A stretch of 64,000 nucleotides of DNA from Frankia alni ACN14a (GTDB lineage: Bacteria > Actinomycetota > Actinomycetes > Frankiales > Frankiaceae): the NCBI RefSeq assembly GCF_000058485.1, contig NC_008278.1:3528962-3592961 (forward strand). Direction: 5' to 3'. Below are positions 53,885 through 64,000 of this stretch, piece by piece. The notes beneath the pieces are model-generated. The model saw only the letters and a list, made by a program, of their open reading frames with translations. It was not told the origin of the DNA and searched no databases. The first letter of the stretch is position 1. Every line of letters begins with the position of its first letter. Position numbers and translations under genes: made by a program.

Positions 53885-54403
53885 TCAGTCCTCCGTGCCC
53901 GACCGGGTGATCAACGCCGGGATCGCCGCCCACAGCACCGCCAGGACGACCAGGGTGGCGCTCGCGGCGACCGCGGCCGTGGTCCGGCCCTTGGTGACGT
54001 CGAAGATCAGCAGGACCACCCCGGAGATCGCCAGGGCCAGCACGGCGAGCCCGACCTGGGCGAGCCGGTTGGCGATCTGGACCAGCGTCTCCTTCTCCCG
54101 CCGGCGGAACAGGGCGCGGTGCAGGCTCACCGGCATGATCAACAATCCGGTGGCCGTGATCGACAGCAGTACGATCGCGAGGTAGAGCCACTCCTGACCG
54201 TCGGTGAGGTCGGCGAAGCGGTTCTGGAACGGCAAGGCCAGCAGGAAGGCGGTCAGCAGCTGCACGCCCGTCTGGGCCACCCGCAGCTCCTGCAGGATGT
54301 CGGCCCAGTTGCGGTTGCGGCGCTCCTGTGCGGACTCCGGGTCCTCCTGGTCGGCGCGCCGGCCCGGGCCGGACGGGTCGGAGATGTCGGTGCTGGCGGT
54401 CAT
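53885..54403 (-). CDS. DUF6328 family membrane protein
   Basis: 172 residues from ATG 54403. An acidic N-terminus, RNRNWADILQELRVAQTGVQ, then four hydrophobic helices: LLTAFLLALPFQNRF, WLYLAIVLLSITATGLLIMP, IANRLAQVGLAVLALAISGV and a C-terminal one. The motifs E-L-R-V-x-Q-T-G-V-Q-L-L and P-V-x-x-H-R-x-x-F match the DUF6328 family. Function unknown. The stop region CACGGAGGACTGA is repeated 19 bases later as the ribosome site of the next gene. Confidence 0.78.
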   Translation of the reverse strand: MTASTDISDPSGPGRRADQEDPESAQERRNRNWADILQELRVAQTGVQLLTAFLLALPFQNRFADLTDGQEWLYLAIVLLSITATGLLIMPVSLHRALFRRREKETLVQIANRLAQVGLAVLALAISGVVLLIFDVTKGRTTAAVAASATLVVLAVLWAAIPALITRSGTED

Positions 54404-54911
54404 GGCGGACGATCTACCCCGTTGGCCCCGCCCCACACGAACCGGCCGGTCGGCCGCGTGATCCTGCCCGAGGCGGCCGTCCACGGATTTTCCGGATGAA
54501 CTGTGTCACACCAGATGGGGGGTCGAGAATCGGCAGCCCGCGTGCTCGCCTCGTTGCCCGCGACGGGCACCCACGGGTGGCACCGGCCCGGCCGGACCGC
54601 CACGAAGGCGGCCACCCGGGGCCAGGTTGCCGCAGGCCGGCCGTCCGGGAGCACACCCGCGCGAACCGGGTGCCGTAGAATCCCGGCGGCGACTCGCCGA
54701 CCCTCTCGGTGTCGATTCCGCGTTCGAACTCGATCGACGCGCTCCACCTGCGCGCCGGCCATGGCGTGCCCGGCCACGGCCCTGATCGTGACCACAGCGG
54801 CGCCGGCTCGTCGACGAGCACCCGCCCACACCCATCGCTGTGATCACGGTGGCGGGTCCCGGCGCGGCATATCTTGATACCCAGACGGAGTAGACGTGAA
54901 GCGGAGTCTCG
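54404..54911. other. Divergent intergenic region upstream of icd
   Basis: 508 bases with no supported gene. TATCTTGATA, a near-palindrome, at 54870-54879 lies 32 bases before the icd start and may be part of its promoter. Frames on both strands look like shadow. Confidence 0.45.
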
Positions 54912-57131
<2,220 letters not shown>

Positions 57132-57168
57132 CCCTGGGCCACCCCGGCCGCAGCCGTTCGCAACGGCG

Positions 57169-57211
57169 CACGTCCCCCACCCGCCTCGCAGCACGGCGGG
57201 CGGGGGACGTG
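57169..57211. terminator. Hairpin terminator of icd
   Basis: CACGTCCCCCACCCGCC (57169-57185) pairs with GGCGGGCGGGGGACGTG (57195-57211), one mismatch in 17, with a 9-base loop and GTATTT after it. Confidence 0.8.
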
Positions 57212-57252
57212 GTATTTCTGACGGATGGGTCACGTCGGGAGGAAGTGCGGCG

Positions 57253-58092
57253 ATGGGTCGGGTTGAGGGCAAGGTTGCGCTCGTCACGGGCGCGGCCCGC
57301 GGGCAGGGACGATCCCACGCCGTGCGGCTCGCGCAGGAGGGCGCCGATCTGATCCTGCTCGACGTCCTCGAGGACCTGCCGACGCTCGACTACCCCCTGG
57401 GGACCGGAGACGATCTGGCCGAGACGGTGGCGGCGGTCGAGGCCGCGGGCCGGCGGGTGGTGTGGGACAAGGCCGACGTCCGGGACTTCGACGCCGTGGC
57501 GGACCTGGTGGCGCGCGGGGTCGCCGAGCTCGGCGGGCTGGACGTCGTGTCGGCCAACGCCGGGATCTCCCCCCGGCTGGCGAAGCTCTGGGAGATCACG
57601 GCGCAGGAGTGGGACGACCAGATCGCCGTCAACCTGACCGGGGTGTTCAACACGATCCGCGCGGTCGTCCCGCCGATGATCGCCGCCGGCCGCGGCGGGG
57701 CCATCGTGCTCACGAGCTCGGGGGCGGGCCTGGCCGGGATCCCGCACCTCGGCGCCTACAACGCGAGCAAGCACGGCGTCGTGGGCCTGGCCCTGACCCT
57801 CGCCAACGAGCTGGCCCGCCATGACATCCGCGTGAACGCCCTGTGCCCCGGGACCGTGGGCACGCCGATGGTGACCGAGAACCGGTCCCAGCACCGCTTC
57901 TTCCGACCCGACCTCGAGGCCCCGGGCCTGGCGGAGACCAAGGCGACGCTGGCGAAGGTCTCGCCGCTCGGTCGTCCCTGGATCGAACCGATCGACGTGA
58001 CCAACGCACTGCTGTGGCTGGTCAGCGACGAGGGCCGCTACGTCACCGGCGTCGCCCTGCCCATCGACCAGGGCACGCACAACCGCACCTAG
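57253..58092 (+). CDS. Mycofactocin-coupled SDR family oxidoreductase
   Basis: 279 residues. The dinucleotide motif TGAARGQGRSHAV (residues 13-25) is the specific G-x-x-x-G-Q-G-R-S-H form of mycofactocin-linked SDRs. The catalytic Ser is in VLTSSGAG, and Tyr-Lys is in GAYNASKHG. An extra segment after the catalytic site (PMVTENRSQHRFFRPDLEAP) is a hallmark of this family, which holds NAD(H) tightly and passes electrons to mycofactocin. Predicted to oxidise alcohols or related substrates; no mft gene is in the window. Confidence 0.87.
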   Translation: MGRVEGKVALVTGAARGQGRSHAVRLAQEGADLILLDVLEDLPTLDYPLGTGDDLAETVAAVEAAGRRVVWDKADVRDFDAVADLVARGVAELGGLDVVSANAGISPRLAKLWEITAQEWDDQIAVNLTGVFNTIRAVVPPMIAAGRGGAIVLTSSGAGLAGIPHLGAYNASKHGVVGLALTLANELARHDIRVNALCPGTVGTPMVTENRSQHRFFRPDLEAPGLAETKATLAKVSPLGRPWIEPIDVTNALLWLVSDEGRYVTGVALPIDQGTHNRT

Positions 58093-58135
58093 CTAGCCGG
58101 CCGCCAGCCGGGCCCGTCCGCGCTCGGCGGGCGGG

Positions 58136-58867
58136 TCAGTGGGTGGACGCGCCGGTGGACGACGGCGGGGCAGGGGTCGGCTGCTGCGCGGAGTCGCCGC
58201 GGCACCGCTCGGGCTTGTGGCACTGGGGTACCACGAACGGCGACGCCGGCGGGTAGGTGACCACCAGCCCCGGTCCCCCCGAGTTGGCGTTGGGTCCCGC
58301 CTTGCGCTGGGGCAGGTTCTCGCCCGGACTGTTGGCGCCGTAGAAGGTCCGACTGATCCCCTGGGGCGAGCCGGCGCCAGCCCCGCCAGTGCCAGCTCCG
58401 CCGGTGCCGGCGGCCGCGGGTGGCGCGGCGCCGCCCCGACCGGCCGGGACCGCAGACGGCGGGATCCGCGCCGGCTCGGCGGCCCGCGGCGCCGTTGTGC
58501 CCGCTCCGGCGCTGCCGGCGGCAGGGGCGCCGTGCGCCGCGCCGCCCGCGCCGGGGACAGAGAGCCCGGTCGCCGTGGCGGACACCGCCTCCCCCTGCCG
58601 TGCACCGGTCGTCCCCACTCCGGCCGTCCCCGCACCGGCCGTTCCCGCACCGCTGGTTCCCGCGCCGCCCATCCCGGCCCCGACGCGGTCGACCGACGCC
58701 GAGGGGGAGGCCGTCGCCGAGGGGGAGGCCGCAGGCCGCCCGCTCGGCTCCCCGCCAGCGACCGAACCTCCGCAGCCCGCCAGGCCGACGGTGAGGACAG
58801 CGGCGGCGACAACGGTCCGCCGCACCCGTCGCCTGGTCACCCGTTCGGCCCGCAGCTGAAGCTTCAC
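58136..58867 (-). CDS. Low-complexity secreted lipoprotein
   Basis: About 243 residues from GTG 58867; GTG 59020, with GGTGAGG upstream, is another start. The signal has an Arg-rich n-region (RVTRRRVRRTVV), a hydrophobic core and the lipobox VGLAGC near residue 32. The mature protein is Ala/Gly/Thr-rich with GAGTAGAGTAGVGTTGA repeats, then a short segment with FYGANSPGENLPQRK and VTYPPASPFVVP, CHKPERC with two Cys, and a Pro/Ser/Thr tail. No domain is recognised. It converges on the SDR gene. Confidence 0.6.
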   Translation of the reverse strand: MKLQLRAERVTRRRVRRTVVAAAVLTVGLAGCGGSVAGGEPSGRPAASPSATASPSASVDRVGAGMGGAGTSGAGTAGAGTAGVGTTGARQGEAVSATATGLSVPGAGGAAHGAPAAGSAGAGTTAPRAAEPARIPPSAVPAGRGGAAPPAAAGTGGAGTGGAGAGSPQGISRTFYGANSPGENLPQRKAGPNANSGGPGLVVTYPPASPFVVPQCHKPERCRGDSAQQPTPAPPSSTGASTH

Positions 58868-59299
58868 CCACCTCGGCTTCCGCTGGGGGGCTCCCCTCCC
58901 TGCGCCAGCGCCGCCGTACGACAGCCGATCGACCGGAACCCCCTGGACGTCGCCCCATCCGAGCAGCGAGTCCCGTCCGAGCGCGGAATCCCGTCCGAGC
59001 AGCGACGCGCTCCCATCCACCACAGCCTCACCTCTAAGCCGATCACCGGTCTGCCGCCTCTGCGGACATATAGGAAGAACCTTCTCACTCCACCCTTTCC
59101 GGGCCGTCAAGGACTCTCCGCCGGCCACCGCGCAGACCGATAGTCGCCAGCCCGCTGGCGCTGCCGTCCGGCGAGGTGGCGGTCAGATGATGCCGAGGCC
59201 GACCACGGTTCGAGGCCCGAGGTTCTGCCCCACCGCCGCGACTCCTGGTGCTCGGTGGAATCAATCGATCTGAATGCTGGTTGGGTGCGGGAGCGGGGT
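58868..59299. other. Intergenic region
   Basis: About 430 bases including a possible N-terminal extension of the lipoprotein (to 59020). No other gene is supported. Confidence 0.4.
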
Positions 59300-60133
59300 C
59301 CCCGTTTTTCGAGTATCACCATGGCGGACGTGAGGCGCCTGAGTTACGGACTTGTCGGCCCCGTGCAGAGATACGCCCCGACCGTCTATCGCTCCCGTGG
59401 GGAACAGTGGCTCGCGATGAACGCCCGAGAGGTGCGATCGGGCTGAGGCGGCTGAAATTCGGGGGGTACGGATCCAGAGCGGAGACCGGGCTGGCGCGGT
59501 GCAGTAAGGAAGGGCGCGTGTTCCGGTCGAACGAGTGGACTGCCCTTGGAGAAGACCACAAGAATGGTCTATCCAAGAAGGATGGGTTCTACCTCAACCA
59601 TCGAATGCCGATCGGCATGGAATCGGGGATGACGTGGGATCCCGCGCGCCCGTCTATTACCAGTACAAACGCGGAGAGTGCATTACCTATTGCTTCTTCT
59701 ATGTCTTCAACAATGTGACTGCCGGAAAGTTGACGGCGTTGGATCACGAAGGTGACTGGGAGCGGATCTGGAGCAAGCTGGACGGGCGCGACCAGGCGAC
59801 CGCCGTCGCCTACTCCCAGCACGATGGCGCCTGCCAGCTCTCCTGGAACAAGGCTCCCAAAAGAGGGATGGTCGTATCGTCGCCTTCAGCGCATTGGATA
59901 CCCACGCGAACTATCCGACCGCGGGTCTCCTCACGGGGCCGGATCGGCGTGATGTCACCACCATGGGTGAACGGTGGAACACCTACGCGCATCTGGTGGA
60001 CGCGGGTCAGCAACCCTGGTTCGGTTACCGCGGTGCGTGGGGAGAGGTTGGCACCACCCATTTCGCCAATGCGCCGGCGGGGCCCGGGGGCCGCGCGGCC
60101 GACTACCCGGACCCGGCTCCTCCGACCTGCTGA
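59300..60133 (+). pseudogene. Vps62/DUF946-like protein, broken by frameshifts
   Basis: Pieces of one protein appear in three frames. Piece 1 (to about 59446): VQRYAPTVYRSRGEQWLAMN. Piece 2 (about 59447-59630): GEDHKNGLSKKDGFYLNH. Piece 3 (about 59640-59866): APVYYQYKRGECITYCFFYV, DHEGDWERIWSKL, ATAVAYSQHDGACQLSW. Piece 4 (59867-60133): DGRIVAFSALDTHANYPTAG, then MGERWNTYAHLVD and WGEVGTTHFANAPAGP. H-E-G-D-W-E-R and YYQY/FFYVFNN are typical of Vps62/DUF946-related proteins. At least three frame changes (near 59440, 59635 and 59866) make a functional product unlikely unless the sequence has errors. Lower GC than neighbours suggests acquisition. Confidence 0.65.
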
Positions 60134-60301
60134 TCGAGGCCGACACCGGCACCGGGAGTGCGGACGTCCTGCGTCAGGCAGATGCCGCCCAGGCCTTCCT
60201 GGGCGGCATCCCTGACCGGACGGCGGCTCAGACCGACCGTCTCGACCGGCCCGTCCGGTCGAGACGACGCGCGTCCCGGGGCCAGCGTCAGGATCGGGGG
60301 G

Positions 60302-61195
60302 TCAGAGGTAGGTGGCGCCGAAGGTCTCGATGAACTCGAGCGACTCCTTGGGTGACCCGCCCGGCGCCGAGATGATCAGGTTGGTGACGCCGGCGTCGGC
60401 GAGGGTCTGGAACGCCTCGCGGTGACGGTCGGCCTCGTGGTCGGGGCGGTTGATGGTGGCGTCGAGATAGGCCGGGGCGATGTCGAGCTGCGATGCGCGC
60501 TCGCCGGCCAGGTCCCGCAGTTCGCGGATCTTCGCGGCCATGGCCTCGGTGGTCGCGAGCTGGGCGGTCCTGGTGGTGGTGAACAGCTCCGCCGGCCCCC
60601 CGAGCGGCATCCACCCCTGCACCTTCTGCGCGACCCGGCGCAGGGTCAGCTTGGAGTTGCCACCGATCCAAATCGGGATCGGGTCCTGCACCGGCCGGGG
60701 CCGGGCGATCACGTCACGCGCCGTGAAGTGCTTGCCCTGGTAGCTGAACGGCTCGCCCTTCCAGTGCAGCGGCAGCACCTCGAGGGCCTCGTCGAACAGC
60801 TCGTTGCGCTCGTCGAAGTCGACGCCGAGGGCGAAGAACTCGGCCTTCAGGTAGCCGGTGCCGACGCCGAGGGTGAGGCGGCCGTGGGAGATCTTGTCCA
60901 GGGTCGCGGCGGACTTCGCCAGCAGGAACGGGTTGCGGTAGGGCACCACGGCCAGATAGGTCAGCAACCGCAGCCGGGTGGTGACCGCGGCCGCGGCGCT
61001 GAGCGCGACGAACGGATCGAGCGACTGGTGGCCACCTGAGGCAAGCCAGCGGGCGCCGGGGATCGGATGCTCGGTGAAGGCGAACCCGTGGAAACCGGCG
61101 GCCTCGGCGGCGACGGCGAGCTCGCCCACGTCACCGGCGTCCAGCAGGTCAGCCTCGGTGCCGTTGGTCTCGGGATACTGGTACACGAACCGCAA
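60302..61195 (-). CDS. LLM-class F420-dependent oxidoreductase
   Basis: 297 residues from TTG 61195, chosen because GAGGAG lies 6 bases upstream; upstream frame is shadow. It is a luciferase-like TIM barrel: LRFVYQYPETNG, FAFTEHPIPGARW, LLTYLAVVPYRNPFLLAKSA, TLDKISHGRLTLGVGTGYLK, FEAL/FDEALEVLP, PIPIWIGGNSKLTLRRVAQK. The pattern T-L-D-x-L-S-x-G-R-x-x-L-G-V-G and I-W-I-G-G-N-S is typical of F420-dependent families in actinobacteria. Substrate unknown. It is divergent from the kinase at 61410. Confidence 0.88.
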   Translation of the reverse strand: MRFVYQYPETNGTEADLLDAGDVGELAVAAEAAGFHGFAFTEHPIPGARWLASGGHQSLDPFVALSAAAAVTTRLRLLTYLAVVPYRNPFLLAKSAATLDKISHGRLTLGVGTGYLKAEFFALGVDFDERNELFDEALEVLPLHWKGEPFSYQGKHFTARDVIARPRPVQDPIPIWIGGNSKLTLRRVAQKVQGWMPLGGPAELFTTTRTAQLATTEAMAAKIRELRDLAGERASQLDIAPAYLDATINRPDHEADRHREAFQTLADAGVTNLIISAPGGSPKESLEFIETFGATYL

Positions 61196-61409
61196 CGTGT
61201 GCTCCTCGTCCAATCGACTCGTCCACTCGACGTGTCCCGCACCACAGCCTGCCCTTTCTTGACGGTTGTGCCAAGTGATGCGCCGACCAGCTCGTTGTCG
61301 CGGCCCGTCCTGGCTACGAGTGGTCCCCCTCCTGTCCGGAAGGGGGGACGTCGAGCCACTGTCGTGGATGCGGAGCAAGGCCATAGGATCACGCATCGTG
61401 TCGGGTGAG

Positions 61410-63614
61410 ATGGACGGATCTGGGGTGGTTTTAGGGAAAGGTTGGCGAGGAGCGGGTCCCGGCGTGATCGTGGATCGGAAGCGGGTCGGCGCGGCCCTGC
61501 CGGGCTACGAGCTGGGCGACCAGCTCGGGGCGGGTGGCTTCGGGCTCGTGCTGGCCGGGTGGCACCGCCGCCTGCAGCGCGACGTCGCGATCAAGGTACT
61601 CACCGCCGGTGGCTACGACCGGGCGGCGGCCGGTTTCGCCGCCGAGGCGCGGATCCTCGCCCGCCTTGATCATGCCCACATCGTCCGGGTCTACGACTAC
61701 GTGGAGACCGGCGACCTCCGGCTGATCGTCATGGAAATGCTTGGCGGGGGCACGCTGACCAGCCGCCGGACCACGCTGAGCCAGCCGGGTGCGTGCGCGG
61801 TCGGCCTGGCGGTGGCCGGGGCTCTGTCCTGCGCGCACGCCGAGGGTGTGCTGCACCGGGACATCAAGCCCGACAACGTGCTGTTCGACCTCGCCGGGAT
61901 GCCGAAGGTGGCGGACTTCGGCATCGCGAAGCTGGTACTGGGCGGGGCAGGCAACGCGAGTGCGGTGATCGGGACCCCGCTGTTCATGGCACCCGAGCAG
62001 CGGGCGGGCGGCCGGTTGGGGGCGGCCACGGATCTGTACGCGCTCGGCATGGTGTTGTACCTGCTGCTCGGCGGGGTGACGCCGGGCGAGCCGAACCAGT
62101 CCGCCGGCGCGGTGCGGGGCAAGCGAGGCGCCCGTGACCTGCGGACGCCGGTCAGGGTGCCCGCGCCGGTCGCCGAGGTGGTCACGCGGGCGCTCGCGGA
62201 GAACCCGGCCGACCGGCCGCAGTCCGCGCAGGTGTTCGCGCTCGAACTCGCCCGGGCCGCCGCCAGCGCCTACGGCCCGGGGTGGATCGCCCGCTCGGGT
62301 GTTCCGCTGCGGCTCGACGACGACGTCCGCCTCGCCGCCGAGCGGCCCCCGGCCACCATCCACGCGGCGTCGCCGTCGGCCTCGTCGCCGCCGGCCTCGT
62401 CGCCGCCGGCCTCGTCATCGCCGGCCTCGTCGCCGCCGGCGTTGGCGCCCAGGGGGAGCCCCGACCGCCGCCGCCATCGCGCGCAGCCGGATCGCCGTCC
62501 GACCCCGCAGCCGCCCGCCGGCCGCCGGGGCCGCCGGCGCCTCCTCGCCGTTGCGGCGGCGCTGCTGCTGGCCGTCGCCGGCACGGTGGTCACCGTCGTC
62601 GCCAGTCACCAGGATGTGGATCCCCCCGCCGCGGAACCGCTCGGGCCGCCGTTGACCGGCCACACCAACTGGGTGACCTCGGTGGCGTTCTCCACGGACG
62701 GGCGCCTCCTCGCCAGCGCCAGCAAGGACGGGACGGTCCGGTTGTGGGCCGTCTCCGACTCCGCCCACGCCCACGCACTCGGTCCGCCCCTGCCCGGCCG
62801 CACCGACGGCGTGGTGTCGCTGGCCTTCTCCCCGGACAGCCGCCTCCTCGCCAGCGGCAACTGGGACGCCACGGTCCGGCTCTGGGACGTCTCCGACCCG
62901 GCCCACCCACATCCACCCACGATGGTGCCGCCCGCCGATGCCGGCCCGGTGAGCTCGGTGGAGTTCTACCGGGACGACCGCACCCTCGTCGAGAGCAACA
63001 CCGACGGCGTCGTGCGGGTGTGGGACGTGAGCGACCCGGCCCATCCGCAGCCGCGAAGCCGGTTCCCGACGGGTCATACCGACAACAGTTGGGCAAGACC
63101 GGTACTCGCCCCGAACGGCACCGTTCTGGCCGGTCCCGCCGGAGACAACTCGGTGGGGCTGTGGGACATGAGCGATCTGGCCCATCCCCGGATGTTCGGC
63201 CGCCCGCTGAGCGGCCACCGCGGGTCGGTGTACGGGATCGCGTTCTCCACGGATCTGCGGACGCTGGCGACCGGCAGCAAGGACACCACCGTGCGCCTGT
63301 GGGACATCACCGACCCGGCCGCCCCGGCGCCGCTGGGCAGGGCACTGTCCGGGCACACCAGCACCGTGTGGTCGGTGGCGTTCTCCCCGGACGGCCGCAC
63401 GTTGGCAAGCGCCAGCTTCGATCAGACGATACGCCTGTGGGATGTGACCGACCGTGCGCATCCCCGCCCGTTGGGACCGCCCCTGTCCGGCCATACCGAT
63501 TTCGTGCAGTCCGTCGCGTTCTCCCCGGACGGCCGCCTCCTCGCCAGCGGGGGCCGAGACCACACGATCCGGCTGTGGACCATCCCCGCCGGATCCCGGG
63601 CCGCCGGACGCTGA
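61410..63614 (+). CDS. Ser/Thr protein kinase with WD40 propeller
   Basis: 734 residues from ATG 61410 (GTG 61398 or 61464, the latter behind GAGGAG, are alternatives). The kinase domain (about 30-290): LGAGGFGLVLAGW, AIKVL, HRDIKPDNVLF, DFGIA, GTPLFMAPEQ. Then a Ser/Pro linker (SSPPASSPPASS), one membrane helix (LLAVAAALLLAVAGTVVTVV), and seven WD40 repeats, most with GH...V.SVAFS.DGR.LAS....TVRLWD. Repeats 3 and 4 are degenerate. A seven-bladed extracellular propeller would serve as a sensor or docking face. Confidence 0.9.
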   Translation: MDGSGVVLGKGWRGAGPGVIVDRKRVGAALPGYELGDQLGAGGFGLVLAGWHRRLQRDVAIKVLTAGGYDRAAAGFAAEARILARLDHAHIVRVYDYVETGDLRLIVMEMLGGGTLTSRRTTLSQPGACAVGLAVAGALSCAHAEGVLHRDIKPDNVLFDLAGMPKVADFGIAKLVLGGAGNASAVIGTPLFMAPEQRAGGRLGAATDLYALGMVLYLLLGGVTPGEPNQSAGAVRGKRGARDLRTPVRVPAPVAEVVTRALAENPADRPQSAQVFALELARAAASAYGPGWIARSGVPLRLDDDVRLAAERPPATIHAASPSASSPPASSPPASSSPASSPPALAPRGSPDRRRHRAQPDRRPTPQPPAGRRGRRRLLAVAAALLLAVAGTVVTVVASHQDVDPPAAEPLGPPLTGHTNWVTSVAFSTDGRLLASASKDGTVRLWAVSDSAHAHALGPPLPGRTDGVVSLAFSPDSRLLASGNWDATVRLWDVSDPAHPHPPTMVPPADAGPVSSVEFYRDDRTLVESNTDGVVRVWDVSDPAHPQPRSRFPTGHTDNSWARPVLAPNGTVLAGPAGDNSVGLWDMSDLAHPRMFGRPLSGHRGSVYGIAFSTDLRTLATGSKDTTVRLWDITDPAAPAPLGRALSGHTSTVWSVAFSPDGRTLASASFDQTIRLWDVTDRAHPRPLGPPLSGHTDFVQSVAFSPDGRLLASGGRDHTIRLWTIPAGSRAAGR

Positions 63615-63654
63615 CGTCCCCGGAACCGACCGTGTGAGCGAGGGCGACGAAGCG

Positions 63655-64000
63655 ATGACCCTGGACAGGACGGAAGCGACGCGACTGTTCGAGCAGTCGT
63701 ATCGGGCGCTGATGAGCTATCGGTATCTGGGGAAGGACAATCCCCACCTCGACCGTGGGGCGACCCGCGAGACGATGCCCCTGCGGACCGACATGCGCAA
63801 CAGCGCGGGGGGAATCATGGCCGCACCGCTGTGCGTGCTCGCGGTCGAGCCCTGGTGGCTCGACTACCAGGGAGTCGCCGCGATGGTGGCACCGGTGACG
63901 ATGACCTACTCCATGCTGGACGCGATGGGATTCAGCCGATCCGTCGTCGTCGACGCGGACGATCCCGAGCGGCTGATCGCGATCACGACCGGAAGCGGGT
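63655..64000 (+). CDS. Thioesterase-like (hotdog) protein, partial
   Basis: The 115-codon start of a gene that continues past the right edge. ATG 63655 begins TLDRTEATRLFEQSYRALMS. LRTDMRNSAGGIMAAPLCVL and MGFSRSVVVDADDPERLIAI are reminiscent of acyl-CoA thioesterase or PaaI-like hotdog proteins, in which the G-G-x-x-A/G region lies on the central helix. The assignment is tentative. Confidence 0.45.
   Translation, partial: MTLDRTEATRLFEQSYRALMSYRYLGKDNPHLDRGATRETMPLRTDMRNSAGGIMAAPLCVLAVEPWWLDYQGVAAMVAPVTMTYSMLDAMGFSRSVVVDADDPERLIAITTGSG

Noticed and set aside
59855-59875. Programmed -1 frameshift in the Vps62-like gene
   Set aside because: CCCAAAAGAGGG does not make a proper X-XXY-YYZ slippery site in the zero frame, and two other frame breaks exist upstream, so decay or sequence error is simpler.

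Overview
The window reads as chromosomal DNA of a high-GC filamentous actinomycete, most likely Frankia or a close relative. The basis is GC near 72%, GTG and TTG starts, LAGC-type lipoproteins, a glutamine-dependent NadE, a NifJ-type pyruvate:ferredoxin oxidoreductase, a mycofactocin-type SDR, an F420-type luciferase-like oxidoreductase, several Ser/Thr kinases, and intergenic regions full of short tandem repeats. The genus is an inference. I see no rRNA, tRNA, CRISPR array, insertion sequence or phage module.

Layout. 1-9 kb: a partial Clp-N protein, a DUF4232 lipoprotein, a GNAT acetyltransferase, a TIR-like (DUF4062) protein joined through one membrane segment to an extracellular ligand-binding domain, an MFS pump and nadE. 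9-20 kb: nifJ, a nitrobindin-like protein, an adenylyltransferase pseudogene, an FAD/NAD(P) oxidoreductase, a sirtuin flanked by copies of a dispersed palindromic repeat, a TetR regulator and a cation-efflux protein. 20-32 kb: a membrane Ser/Thr kinase, a divergent TetR/MFS pair with a clear operator, an orphan 507-aa protein, a LuxR-type response regulator next to two sensor proteins (one degenerate), and an Hsp70-like membrane protein. 32-38 kb: HxlR/MFS/AlkB, a CorA transporter, and two tandem paralogous winged-helix genes, each behind its own leaderless proline-rich upstream ORF. 38-50 kb: a HAF-repeat protein, FMN reductase, TauD-type dioxygenase, SGNH hydrolase, secreted esterase, a sortase with its likely surface substrate, a SnoaL-like protein, and a flavin reductase overlapping a tiny basic gene. 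50-64 kb: a second Ser/Thr kinase, a YbdK-type ligase, a Gly/His-rich secreted peptide with a DUF6328 membrane protein, monomeric isocitrate dehydrogenase, a mycofactocin-type SDR, a lipoprotein, a frameshifted Vps62/DUF946-like pseudogene, an F420-type oxidoreductase, a Ser/Thr kinase with a seven-bladed WD40 sensor, and the start of a hotdog-like protein.

How the genes relate. Most are monocistronic housekeeping or accessory genes. Likely functional units are TetR with MFS (23 kb), HxlR with MFS and AlkB (32-34 kb), the response regulator with its sensors (27-30 kb), the surface protein and sortase joined by an ATGA overlap (45 kb), and the flavin reductase and micro-gene joined by an ATGA overlap (48.7 kb). 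The most unusual signal is at 36.0-38.1 kb. Two diverged paralogs keep the same expression device: a CATTCC-N16-TANANT promoter, 7 nt, the ATG of a leaderless Pro-rich uORF, its stop codon, 6 nt, then the main ATG. Second comes the TIR-like/transmembrane/periplasmic-binding fusion at 2.5-5.0 kb. Third are two families of dispersed palindromic elements.
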